A stretch of DNA of 5,653 nt from positions 1 through 5,653 of the forward strand of contig DLMG01000103.1 in the NCBI GenBank assembly GCA_002479245.1, written 5' to 3'. The stretch's first letter is position 1. Each line of letters begins with the position of its first letter. Source of the DNA: Verrucomicrobia subdivision 3 bacterium UBA7542. Its GTDB lineage: Bacteria > Verrucomicrobiota > Verrucomicrobiia > Limisphaerales > UBA11358. The notes beneath the pieces are model-generated. The model searched no databases. It saw nothing but the letters and a program-made list of their open reading frames with translations, and was not told the DNA's origin. Made by a program: the position numbers and the translations under genes. This document shows, piece after piece, positions 1 to 5,653 of the stretch.

Positions 1-969
1 GCGGCCGCCAACACCAAGACTTATGACAGTTCGACCAGCGCGGCGGCAACCCCGACAATCAGTGGCCTGCAAGGTTCTGACTCGGTGACCGGCCTGGCTG
101 AAACCTACGACACGAAGAATGTGGGCACGAGCAAAACCCTCAGTGTCAGCGCCTTCACCGTCAACGACGGCAACAGCGGCAACAACTATACCGTCAACAC
201 CGTCGCCAGCACTGCGGGCGTGATTAATCAGGCGGCCCTGACAATTAACGCGGTGCCCAATACCAAGACCTATGACGGCACCATCAGCGCCGCAGCCATA
301 CCGACCGTCAGTGGCCTGCAAGGCTTCGACTCGGTCAGCGGCCTGGCCGAGACCTACGACACAAAAGACGCAGGCATTGACAAGACCCTCAGTGTCAGCG
401 CTTACACGATCAACGACGGCAACAACGGCAACAACTACACCGTTGGCAACACCAACAACTTCGTCAACTCCGCGGGTGTCATCACCCCGGCGACCCTGAC
501 GGTAACGGCCGACAACAAGACCAAGATTTACGGGCAAGCCAATCCGTCGCTGACGGCCAGTTACAACGGCTTTGTCAATGGTGAGAGTGTCAGCGTATTG
601 TCGTCACCAGCGGTCTTGAGTACGACGGCAACGACCACGAGTGGCGCGGGCAAGTATCCGATCACCGTCAGCGGTGCGGCAGATGCCGACTATACGATTC
701 AGTATGTGAATGGAACACTGCAGGTGATTTCGGCCCCGCAACTGGCCGGTGCCAACATCAACGTGAACGGGATAAATCAATTCGTCGTCAACTGCCCGAC
801 CATTGCAGGTCAGACATATCAACTCGAATACACCACCAACCTTGTCGCGCCAAATTGGACATCTTTGGGCACTCCATTCGCCGGGACCGATGGTATTGTT
901 GCCGTGACCAACAGCATGAGCGCCACACCGCAATGCTTCTTCCGGGTGGAAGTGCTGGAAGAGCAATAA
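1..969 (+). CDS. Exported YDG/MBG-repeat protein, 3' end (5'-partial)
   Basis: The frame is open from the first base to a TAA at 967-969, giving the last 322 residues of a larger protein whose start lies left of the window. Residues 4-86 and 87-171 are two close copies of a repeat opening with NTKTYD and containing SGLQG, GLAETYDTK, KTLSVSA, NDGN and NNYTV. This is the pattern of YDG-type repeats in filamentous adhesins and other large surface proteins. Residues 172-243 (from NKTKIYG to TLQVI) form a more diverged MBG-type repeat. Residues 244-322 contain AGQTYQLEYTTNL, then NWTSLGT and a final FFRVE. I associate this arrangement with the C-termini of many verrucomicrobial exported proteins. 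Composition is rich in Thr, Ser, Asn and Ala and poor in charge, as in extracellular stalk proteins. A role in adhesion or as a cell-surface scaffold is inferred. No catalytic domain is visible, and the missing N-terminus could carry one. An internal GTG at 85 is not a convincing start, because the repeat homology continues upstream of it. Confidence 0.85.
   Translation, partial: AAANTKTYDSSTSAAATPTISGLQGSDSVTGLAETYDTKNVGTSKTLSVSAFTVNDGNSGNNYTVNTVASTAGVINQAALTINAVPNTKTYDGTISAAAIPTVSGLQGFDSVSGLAETYDTKDAGIDKTLSVSAYTINDGNNGNNYTVGNTNNFVNSAGVITPATLTVTADNKTKIYGQANPSLTASYNGFVNGESVSVLSSPAVLSTTATTTSGAGKYPITVSGAADADYTIQYVNGTLQVISAPQLAGANINVNGINQFVVNCPTIAGQTYQLEYTTNLVAPNWTSLGTPFAGTDGIVAVTNSMSATPQCFFRVEVLEEQ
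10..513 (+). repeat. In-gene tandem repeat, two units of about 249-255 bp
   Basis: Unit 1 spans about 10-258 and unit 2 about 259-513. Unit 2 carries two extra codons near its end. DNA identity is high, with exact shared blocks such as agtggcctgcaagg at 61 and 310. Most differences are at third codon positions or in short patches. Each unit encodes one YDG-type domain. Such close copies suggest recent duplication or gene conversion, and copy number could vary between strains. More units may lie to the left of the window. Confidence 0.85.
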
Positions 970-973
970 TACA

Positions 974-1003
974 GCCCTTGCAGCGCCCCACAAGGACAAG
1001 GGC
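974..1003 (+). other. Small inverted repeat after the repeat-protein gene
   Basis: gcccttg at 974-980 is exactly complementary to caagggc at 997-1003, with a 16-base loop. It begins five bases after the stop codon of the upstream gene. It may be a minor RNA hairpin at the transcript end. On its own the stem is short and could be chance. Confidence 0.35.
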
Positions 1004-1017
1004 AATTTGAGGAAAAC

Positions 1018-1049
1018 GCAGGCCGGCGGATGACCATTCGCCGGCCTGC
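1018..1049 (+). terminator. Strong GC-rich hairpin, probable transcript end
   Basis: gcaggccggcg at 1018-1028 pairs perfectly with cgccggcctgc at 1039-1049. A G-T and an A-T pair extend the stem to 13 bp around the six-base loop tgacca. It sits 48 bases after the stop of the exported repeat protein and about 100 bases before the next gene. There is no T-run after it, so it is not a textbook intrinsic terminator. It may act as a Rho-assisted end or as a 3'-end stabiliser. Confidence 0.55.
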
Positions 1050-1150
1050 TGGGTTATCGGCGGTTGCCGGAAGAATGACAGCGGGCCACCCCCTCCTTGC
1101 CGTTTAAGATTGCCATGTGTCCGTCAAAGTTTAGAGTGTTCAGCGTTCAA

Positions 1151-2026
1151 ATGAAATTTTCATTGCCCATTCTCGGGCTGGCGTGGCTGACATTTTTTAG
1201 CGCGTCGGCGCAGGTGACCGTGGACGTGGTGTTGGATCAGGAACAATTTCTGCCCAGCGAATCGCTGCCTGTGGCGGTGCGCATCACGAACCGTTCCGGC
1301 CAGTCGCTGCATTTGGGCGCAGACGCGAACTGGCTGACGTTTAGTGTGGAATCAACGGGCGGTACGATGGTTGTCAAAAATGCCGACGTGCCGGTGCAGG
1401 GTGAATTTGATGTGGGTTCGTCGCAAGTGGCCACCAAGCGTGTGGATTTGGCGCCGTATTTTGCGCTGACGCGGCAGGGCGGTTATCGCGTCACCGCCAA
1501 GGTGCACATCAAGGATTGGAACGCGGAAATCCCGAGCCCGCCTCAATCCTTTAACGTGATTGACGGCGCGAAATTGTGGTCGCAATCGTTTGGCCTGCCC
1601 GTGCCCGCCGGGGTGACGAATCGCGCACCGGAAGTCCGCAAATATACCTTGGAGCAGGCGAATTATCTGCGTTCGCAACTGCGGATGTATGTGCAGGTGA
1701 GCGACGAATCCGAAAGGCGCATTTTCAAGGTTCGCGCGATTGGTCCGATGGTTTCGTTCAGCCAGCCGGAGGCGCAACTGGATCGTCTCAGCCATTTGCA
1801 CGTGATGTATCAAAGCGGCGCGCGTATCTTCACTTACTCGGTGGTCAGTCCCGACGGTGACATCGTGCGGCAGGAAATTTACGATTATTTCATCACGCGC
1901 CCGCGTTTGCACACCGAAGACGATGGCAGCATTACGGTCCTTGGCGGCGCGCGCCGGGTGAAACCAGACGATATGCTGGAGGTGAAGCCGCCCAACGAAG
2001 TGCCCGCAGCACCCGCGAAACCCTGA
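1151..2026 (+). CDS. Secreted protein of unknown function
   Basis: The protein has 291 residues from the ATG at 1151. That start is preferred over the upstream TTG at 1097 and ATG at 1115 because it places a clean signal peptide at the N-terminus: MKF, a hydrophobic run from about residue 4 to 16, and SASA-Q as a likely signal peptidase I site near residue 20. No strong ribosome-binding site precedes any of the candidates. Residues 21 to about 136 alternate in the manner of an Ig-like or BsuPI-like beta-sandwich, with FLPSESLPVAVRITNRSGQSL followed later by GGYRVTAKVHI. Residues 160-270 look like a second beta-rich region (YLRSQLRMYVQVSD, HLHVMYQSGARIFTYSVVSPDG), and the Pro/Ala-rich tail is probably disordered. 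I do not recognise a named family or any catalytic motif. A periplasmic or outer-surface binding role is only a guess. The gene runs tail to tail with the minus-strand LamG gene. Confidence 0.8.
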   Translation: MKFSLPILGLAWLTFFSASAQVTVDVVLDQEQFLPSESLPVAVRITNRSGQSLHLGADANWLTFSVESTGGTMVVKNADVPVQGEFDVGSSQVATKRVDLAPYFALTRQGGYRVTAKVHIKDWNAEIPSPPQSFNVIDGAKLWSQSFGLPVPAGVTNRAPEVRKYTLEQANYLRSQLRMYVQVSDESERRIFKVRAIGPMVSFSQPEAQLDRLSHLHVMYQSGARIFTYSVVSPDGDIVRQEIYDYFITRPRLHTEDDGSITVLGGARRVKPDDMLEVKPPNEVPAAPAKP

Positions 2027-2035
2027 GCGCGCCGG

Positions 2036-3085
2036 TCATTGCATCAATTCTTCCTTCGACGTGACCTGCGCCTGGATAGCTTTGATAATCATCGTGGCGC
2101 GGGTGAGGGCGGTGTCCTGCGTTTCTCCGAGGAATGATTTTAATTGCACCCACACCGCCGCCATGGGATCGCCGTTCCGGTCGCGCAACGGCATCGTGAC
2201 TGTAATTGTGCCTTTGCCGCGCCCAAAATAAACCTTGCCGTCGGTAAGGGCGGCTTTTTCCGCGTCGGTGCCGGGCTGGCCAATTTCTTTTTCCAACTTG
2301 CTGGCGGCAATCTGCGGCTGGCCTTTGTCGTCGAGTGTGTAAATGCGCAGCCCCAAAATACGCGGCTGTTTTTTCAGCATGCCTTGCACGAGCGTCTGCA
2401 TCACCGGGACACGCGGGGTGTAGATGATGGTCGTGTCGCCAAAATAACCCACCGCATCGGACTTGGTGCGAAAACCGATTTTGCCGGTGGCGAATGAATT
2501 GTCGTGCAACGTCGGCATCACCAGTTTGCCGTTCAGCCAGCAGGTGATTTGATTGCCCTGGCATTGCACGGCCAGTGTGTGCCAGGTGTTGGTGGGAATG
2601 TCCGTTTTCGGGCCGATGGGGTCGGAACGGACGCCGTCCACGACCTTGTAAAAACGCACGTTGTTCCCCAGCGCGCTGGCGCGGATGACGTAACCATTGG
2701 ATTCATTTTGGTAACGGAACACCACGCCGGCCATTTGCTCGACGGAGCCGCCGGCGATTTTGAACCGGGTCGTGAGGTTGAAGTCCTTGAACGTCTCGCC
2801 GTCGTAAATCAGCATCGGAAACCGCTCGTCCGTCGGGTCGGTGCTCGTTTGCGCGACCACGGCGCGGCGCGTGACCACCGGCGCCTGCGGCGAAAGCGGC
2901 GCGAGCAGCGGCGGCACTTCATCCATGATGATTTTCCATTCACCGGGCCGGCCGCCACCTGCCAGCGCAGCGTGGAAATTGGTCGGCATCAGACCGGTCG
3001 CAACGTCGCCGAAATCAATTTTGATTTCCGCGCCGGCGACCGGCAAAACCAGGACCAGCCAAAACCCAAAAAGAAATTTTCGCAT
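2036..3085 (-). CDS. Secreted LamG/DUF1080-like protein with C-terminal Cache-like domain
   Basis: The protein has 349 residues from the ATG whose complement is at 3083-3085. Upstream in-frame sequence exists to 3295, but it runs through a non-coding repeat. The ATG chosen gives MRK, a hydrophobic stretch and VAGA-E, a typical signal peptide cleaved near residue 19. Residues 24-222 resemble the concanavalin-like sandwich of LamG and 3-keto-disaccharide hydrolase (DUF1080) proteins: FKDFNLTTRFKI, GVVFRYQNESNGYVIRAS, NTWHTLAVQCQGNQITCWLNG and GKIGFRTKSDAVGYFGD. Residues 228-342 look like a different fold: VMQTLVQGMLKKQP, IYTLDDKGQPQIAAS, IGQPGTDAEKAAL and VTMPLRDRNGDPMAAVWVQL. This order (leading helix, strand, small-molecule pocket, strand pair) matches extracellular Cache/PAS-type sensor domains. 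No membrane helix or signalling output follows. Carbohydrate or small-ligand binding outside the cytoplasm is inferred; activity is not established. The gene lies 266 bp beyond hypE across a repeat-filled spacer, so it is probably transcribed separately. Confidence 0.8.
   Translation of the reverse strand: MRKFLFGFWLVLVLPVAGAEIKIDFGDVATGLMPTNFHAALAGGGRPGEWKIIMDEVPPLLAPLSPQAPVVTRRAVVAQTSTDPTDERFPMLIYDGETFKDFNLTTRFKIAGGSVEQMAGVVFRYQNESNGYVIRASALGNNVRFYKVVDGVRSDPIGPKTDIPTNTWHTLAVQCQGNQITCWLNGKLVMPTLHDNSFATGKIGFRTKSDAVGYFGDTTIIYTPRVPVMQTLVQGMLKKQPRILGLRIYTLDDKGQPQIAASKLEKEIGQPGTDAEKAALTDGKVYFGRGKGTITVTMPLRDRNGDPMAAVWVQLKSFLGETQDTALTRATMIIKAIQAQVTSKEELMQ
2060..2404 (-). other. Cache-like domain region of the LamG protein
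   Basis: This covers about residues 228-342 of the preceding gene. The visible features are a leading amphipathic helix, DDKGQPQIAASKLEKEIGQP, a VYFGRGKGTITVTMPL hairpin, and the RDRNGDPMAAVWVQLKSF strand pair. In known Cache domains the equivalent turn (D-x-x-G-x-x-x-A/G) closes the ligand pocket. The assignment rests on pattern only, since no profile search was possible here. Confidence 0.5.
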
Positions 3086-3182
3086 TCCACGCAGCGTAAC
3101 AAAAAGCGTTTGGACGACAAGGAGAGTGTTTGGGTGTGTTTTCAAAATCAAATACCCGGAGAAGAAACCGCGTGAAACGGGC

Positions 3183-3287
3183 GGCAGCTTTTGGACTGCG
3201 CTGGCAGAGCGCAGCGGCGACAGCGCTTTTGGAAGGACAACCAAAGCGGTGTCGCGCTCCGCTTGCCGCCGCACTCCAAAACTTCCC
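3183..3287. repeat. Imperfect inverted repeat of about 105 bp (REP/MITE-like)
   Basis: The left arm is 3183-3232 and the right arm is 3241-3287, around the 8-base centre aaggacaa. By eye about four fifths of the aligned positions pair. Exact shared stretches include ttttgga, agcg and cgaca. Many mismatches are C-for-G swaps, and there are a few 1-base gaps. It fills the spacer between hypE and the LamG gene. The motifs gagcgcagcggcgaca and ccaaagcggtgtcgcgctcc resemble dispersed intergenic repeats I associate with Pedosphaera-type genomes. That link is from memory and has not been searched. No coding sequence is apparent. Confidence 0.7.
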
Positions 3288-3314
3288 ACACCCAACCCCT
3301 TTTTTAAAACCTAT

Positions 3315-3349
3315 CCTGGCAGTGCCGGGAGCGCTGACGCTCCCAGGGG
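3315..3349 (-). terminator. Compact hairpin just after hypE
   Basis: gggagcg at 3327-3333 pairs exactly with cgctccc at 3338-3344 around a 4-base loop. Two more pairs can form beyond a bulged base (3325-3326 with 3346-3347). A second, overlapping stem is also possible (cctggc at 3315-3320 with gccggg at 3324-3329), and the two exclude each other. On the minus strand it lies directly beyond the hypE stop codon, where a transcript end is expected. A short T-run (the AAAA at 3306-3309 on the plus strand) follows at some distance. It may be a terminator or another dispersed repeat. Confidence 0.45.
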
Positions 3350-3351
3350 TT

Positions 3352-4395
3352 TCAACAAATCCGGGGCAACTGTTCGCCACTCGGCATGTCGAGGATCCGA
3401 TTGGCGCCGATCGCGCTTTTCAATGTGACCAGGGGCGTGGAACTTTCGGCGACCTGCCCGATTATTGCCGACGCCGCCCCGACGGCGTGGCCGCGCAGGA
3501 TTTGCAAGGCGCGTTCCACATCCTTCGCCACGATGAACGCAACAAAACGCCCTTCGCAGGCAACGTGCAGCGGATCAAGGCCAAGCATCTCGCAGGCGGC
3601 ATGGACGTCTTCGCGCACCGGCACGGATTTTTCCTCGATGGCGATTTTAACTCCGGCGGCTTCTGCGATTTCGTTGAGTGCGCTGGCCAGGCCGCCGCGC
3701 GTCAAATCGCGCAGACAGTGGATTTCGATTCCGGCTTTCAGAAGCTGCATCACGAGGCCGGCCACCGGCGCGGAATCGCTTTCAATCTGGCTTTCAAATG
3801 CCAAACCCTCGCGCACGGCCATGATCGCCATGCCGTGCCGGCCCAAATCGCCGCTGACCAGAACGCCGTCGCCGGGCCGCACATTTTGTGGCGCGATTTT
3901 CTGTTCATGTTCGATGACGCCGATGCCCGCGGTGTTGATGAACAGGCCGTCACCCTTGCCTTTGTCCACGACTTTCGTATCGCCGGTGATGATTTGCACG
4001 CCGCAATGCTGTGCCGCGTCGCGCATGGAGCAGACCACCCGCCAGAGCGTTTCCATCGGCAAGCCCTCCTCCAGGATGAACGCGCTGCTGAGGTAAAGCG
4101 GTCGCGCACCGCTCATGGCGAGGTCGTTCACCGTGCCGTGGACGGCCATCGAACCGATGTCGCCGCCGGGGAAAAAAATCGGGCGCACGACGTAGGAATC
4201 AGTCGTGAACGCAAGTTTTTTGCCGGTCCATTCCACCACCGTTGAATCGTGCTGCGTGTCGAGCAACGGATTGCCAAACGCCGACAGAAACATTTTACCG
4301 ATGAGCTGGTGCATCAGCTTGCCGCCGCCGCCATGCGCCATCAGCACATGCGGGTACTGCGAGAGGGGAACGGGGCAGGTTGAATTGAATTCCAT
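3352..4395 (-). CDS. hypE: [NiFe]-hydrogenase maturation protein HypE (carbamoyl dehydratase)
   Basis: The protein has 347 residues, the usual length for HypE. HypE takes a carbamoyl group from HypF on its C-terminal cysteine and dehydrates it with ATP to a thiocyanate. It passes the cyanide to iron on the HypC-HypD complex in the cytoplasm. The sequence ends in PRIC, the signature tail whose last cysteine (C347) is the acceptor. Other family marks are HGGGG (21-25), [19 protein letters not shown] (63-81), [14 protein letters not shown] (86-99), [14 protein letters not shown] (138-150) and [10 protein letters not shown] (228-237), the AIRS/PurM-type ATP-binding pattern. The ATG at 4395 is chosen. 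In-frame sequence further upstream (to 4470) is translated repeat DNA and is not typical of HypE. The ATG at 4416 cannot be fully excluded. No clear Shine-Dalgarno site is seen. hypD lies upstream on the same strand, 132 bp away. Confidence 0.96.
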   Translation of the reverse strand: MEFNSTCPVPLSQYPHVLMAHGGGGKLMHQLIGKMFLSAFGNPLLDTQHDSTVVEWTGKKLAFTTDSYVVRPIFFPGGDIGSMAVHGTVNDLAMSGARPLYLSSAFILEEGLPMETLWRVVCSMRDAAQHCGVQIITGDTKVVDKGKGDGLFINTAGIGVIEHEQKIAPQNVRPGDGVLVSGDLGRHGMAIMAVREGLAFESQIESDSAPVAGLVMQLLKAGIEIHCLRDLTRGGLASALNEIAEAAGVKIAIEEKSVPVREDVHAACEMLGLDPLHVACEGRFVAFIVAKDVERALQILRGHAVGAASAIIGQVAESSTPLVTLKSAIGANRILDMPSGEQLPRIC

Positions 4396-4413
4396 AAAAT
4401 TCAAAAATGAAAA

Positions 4414-4511
4414 CATCCAACATCCAACATCCAACTCCCAACGTCGAATGTCTTGTCCCCGGCCATCCAAATGAGATTGGATGTTCGATGTTCGATGTTG
4501 GTTGTTGGATG
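4414..4511. repeat. Mirror-image clusters of 7-bp units between hypD and hypE
   Basis: Left cluster 4414-4448: catccaa three times, then ctcccaa and cgtcgaa. Right cluster 4477-4511: ttggatg, ttcgatg, ttcgatg, ttggttg, ttggatg, which is the reverse complement theme. An additional catccaa at 4464-4470 pairs exactly with ttggatg at 4477-4483 around a 6-base loop. The element occupies most of the 132-bp gap between the hypD stop and the hypE start. Translated, it gives low-complexity peptides, so upstream extensions of hypE through it should be distrusted. I have seen similar 7-bp arrays between genes in Verrucomicrobiota and Planctomycetota genomes; this is recollection, not a search result. 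Confidence 0.85.
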
Positions 4512-4527
4512 TTTCTTCATGACTGAT

Positions 4528-5616
4528 TCAGTTATGCCTCCGATATCGGTAATATGCCGCACAAGCGCCTTCACTCGACACCATCGTCGCGCCGAGCGGA
4601 TGTTCCGGGGTGCAGCGCGTGCCAAAGGCCGGGCATTCGTGCGGTTTGATTTGTCCCTGCAAAACCAGGCCGCTGAGACATTCGGCGGATTCGGCAACGT
4701 GATGATCGGTCAGGCCGAATTTCTTTTCGGCATCGAACGCGGCATAGGCGTTGTTCAAACCAAGTCCGCTCTGCGGGATTTCGCCGACGCCGCGCCACTT
4801 GCGCGGCACGACCTTGAAAATCTTGTGAATCAACTCCTGCGCAGGCTGGTTGCCTTCGCGGCGCACGGCGCGGGCATATTGGTTTTCAACCTCGGCGCGG
4901 CCGGATTCCAGTTGCTGGACTACCATCAGCACGCCCTGCAAAATGTCCAGCGGCTCAAAACCGGTGACGACAATCGGCACGTGATATTTCGCCGCGAGGG
5001 GCGGGTATTCCCAGTAACCCATCACCGTGCAGACGTGCCCGGCGGCGAGAAAACCCTGCACCTTGCAGTTCGGCGACGACATCAGCGCCTCAATCGCCGG
5101 CGGCACGAGCACGTGTGAAATGAGCATGGAAAAATTCTTCAGGCCTTTCTGCGCGGCCTGATAAACCGCCATCGCTGTTGCCGGCGCGGTGGTTTCAAAA
5201 CCGACGCCGAAGAAAACAACCTCCTTCGCCGGATTTTGTTCCGCGAGTTTCACGGCATCCAACGGCGAATAAACAATGCGCACGTCGCCGCCCCTGGCCT
5301 TGACCGAAAGCAGATCGGTCGTGCTGCCAGGCACGCGCAACATGTCGCCGAACGAGGCGAAGATGACATTGGGCCGGGCGGCGATTTCCAGCGCCTTGTC
5401 TATCATTTCAAGCGGGGTCACGCAGACCGGACAACCCGGTCCATGAATCAGCGTGATGGATTTGGGCAGCAACTCATCAATGCCGAACTTGACGATGGCG
5501 TGCGTCTGGCCGCCGCAGACTTCCATGATGTTCCACGGCCGGGTCGTGAGGCGATGAATCTCCCGCGCCAACTGCTGCGCGCGTTCGCCGTCACGGTATT
5601 CATCGAGGTATTTCAT
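4528..5616 (-). CDS. hypD: [NiFe]-hydrogenase maturation protein HypD (Fe-S scaffold)
   Basis: The protein has 362 residues, close to the roughly 370 typical for HypD. With HypC it forms the cytoplasmic scaffold on which the Fe(CN)2CO group is assembled before transfer into the hydrogenase large subunit. Diagnostic motifs are CGGQTH (34-39) and GPGCPVC (59-65), which supply the cysteines implicated in iron binding and redox chemistry. GVGFETTAP (137-145) and [10 protein letters not shown] (219-228) also match the family. Four C-terminal cysteines (C313, C328, C335, C352), the last in [10 protein letters not shown], are positioned to hold the [4Fe-4S] cluster. The ATG at 5616 begins [10 protein letters not shown], the normal HypD start. 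An upstream in-frame ATG at 5652 would add 12 residues not typical of the family. A weak GGA lies about 11 bases upstream. A short minus-strand frame ends with TAA at 5626-5624, 7 bases before hypD, and could be the end of hypC. Confidence 0.97.
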   Translation of the reverse strand: MKYLDEYRDGERAQQLAREIHRLTTRPWNIMEVCGGQTHAIVKFGIDELLPKSITLIHGPGCPVCVTPLEMIDKALEIAARPNVIFASFGDMLRVPGSTTDLLSVKARGGDVRIVYSPLDAVKLAEQNPAKEVVFFGVGFETTAPATAMAVYQAAQKGLKNFSMLISHVLVPPAIEALMSSPNCKVQGFLAAGHVCTVMGYWEYPPLAAKYHVPIVVTGFEPLDILQGVLMVVQQLESGRAEVENQYARAVRREGNQPAQELIHKIFKVVPRKWRGVGEIPQSGLGLNNAYAAFDAEKKFGLTDHHVAESAECLSGLVLQGQIKPHECPAFGTRCTPEHPLGATMVSSEGACAAYYRYRRHN

Positions 5617-5653
5617 TTCGCTTTTATTCCGCCAACGGATGAAATGTGCCAAC

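Noticed and set aside
1..8. The window opens with gcggccgc, a NotI site, hinting at a cloning junction
   Set aside because: The frame and the repeat homology pass straight through it: the same codon positions recur at 250-261 in the next unit. It is most simply natural sequence.
604..1037. Several overlapping minus-strand frames at the end of the repeat-protein gene
   Set aside because: They are antisense to a well-conserved C-terminal module, and their products are Cys/Arg-rich with no coherent family.
1352..1912. Minus-strand frame of 186 codons opposite the secreted protein
   Set aside because: The product is rich in His and Arg with no signal, domain or start context. The plus-strand gene has a convincing signal peptide and is the real one.
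3086..3295. N-terminal 70-residue extension of the LamG-Cache protein
   Set aside because: It would bury the signal peptide inside the protein and is encoded by the inverted-repeat spacer.
3130..4245. Long open frames on the plus strand across hypE (also 3386-4096)
   Set aside because: They lie opposite a gene with all HypE motifs. They have the Arg/His/Ala-rich composition of antisense frames in GC-rich DNA and no recognisable domain.
4414..4511. CRISPR array
   Set aside because: The units are 7 bp, directly abutting, drifting and in opposed orientations. There are no 25-40 bp repeats with unique spacers and no cas genes.
4453..5118. Plus-strand open frame of 221 codons opposite hypD
   Set aside because: It starts inside the heptamer repeat and runs antisense to conserved HypD sequence. 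Its product shows no family features.
5624..5653. Annotating a partial hypC
   Set aside because: Only nine codons are visible and they carry no diagnostic residues. It is mentioned as a possibility, not listed as a gene.

Overview
The window looks like a piece of a Verrucomicrobiota chromosome, most likely of the Pedosphaera/Limisphaerales kind. This is inferred from three things. The first gene ends in a C-terminal module typical of exported proteins from that group. Both minus-strand spacers hold intergenic repeats of a style I associate with those genomes. Secreted proteins of no clear family are frequent. Ribosome-binding sites are weak or absent, which also fits. No rRNA or marker gene is present to settle the lineage.

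Left part, plus strand (1-2026). The 3' end of a large exported repeat protein enters from the left edge (1-969). It carries two near-identical 83-85 residue YDG-type repeats, one MBG-type repeat, and a C-terminal verrucomicrobial module. A 181-bp gap follows, with a small hairpin and a strong 13-bp hairpin that probably ends this transcript. Next is a secreted protein of unknown function (1151-2026).

Right part, minus strand (5653 back to 2036). hypD (5616-4528) and hypE (4395-3352) encode two core factors that build the Fe(CN)2CO group of [NiFe]-hydrogenase. Both keep every diagnostic motif I looked for, so the organism very probably makes a [NiFe]-hydrogenase. Their structural genes and the other hyp genes lie outside the window. 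Further downstream (3085-2036) is a secreted protein joining a LamG/3-keto-disaccharide-hydrolase-like sandwich to a C-terminal domain resembling a Cache sensor. It meets the plus-strand gene tail to tail with 9 bp between them.

The least expected content is in the spacers. The hypD-hypE gap is almost filled by two mirror-image clusters of five 7-bp units each (4414-4511). The gap between hypE and the LamG gene holds an imperfect inverted repeat of about 105 bp (3183-3287) plus a compact hairpin just after hypE (3315-3349). These look like dispersed, REP-like elements rather than gene remnants. I see no CRISPR array, tRNA, rRNA, transposase or phage gene. No new multi-gene system is evident. 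The repeats and the LamG-Cache protein are the parts most worth following up.
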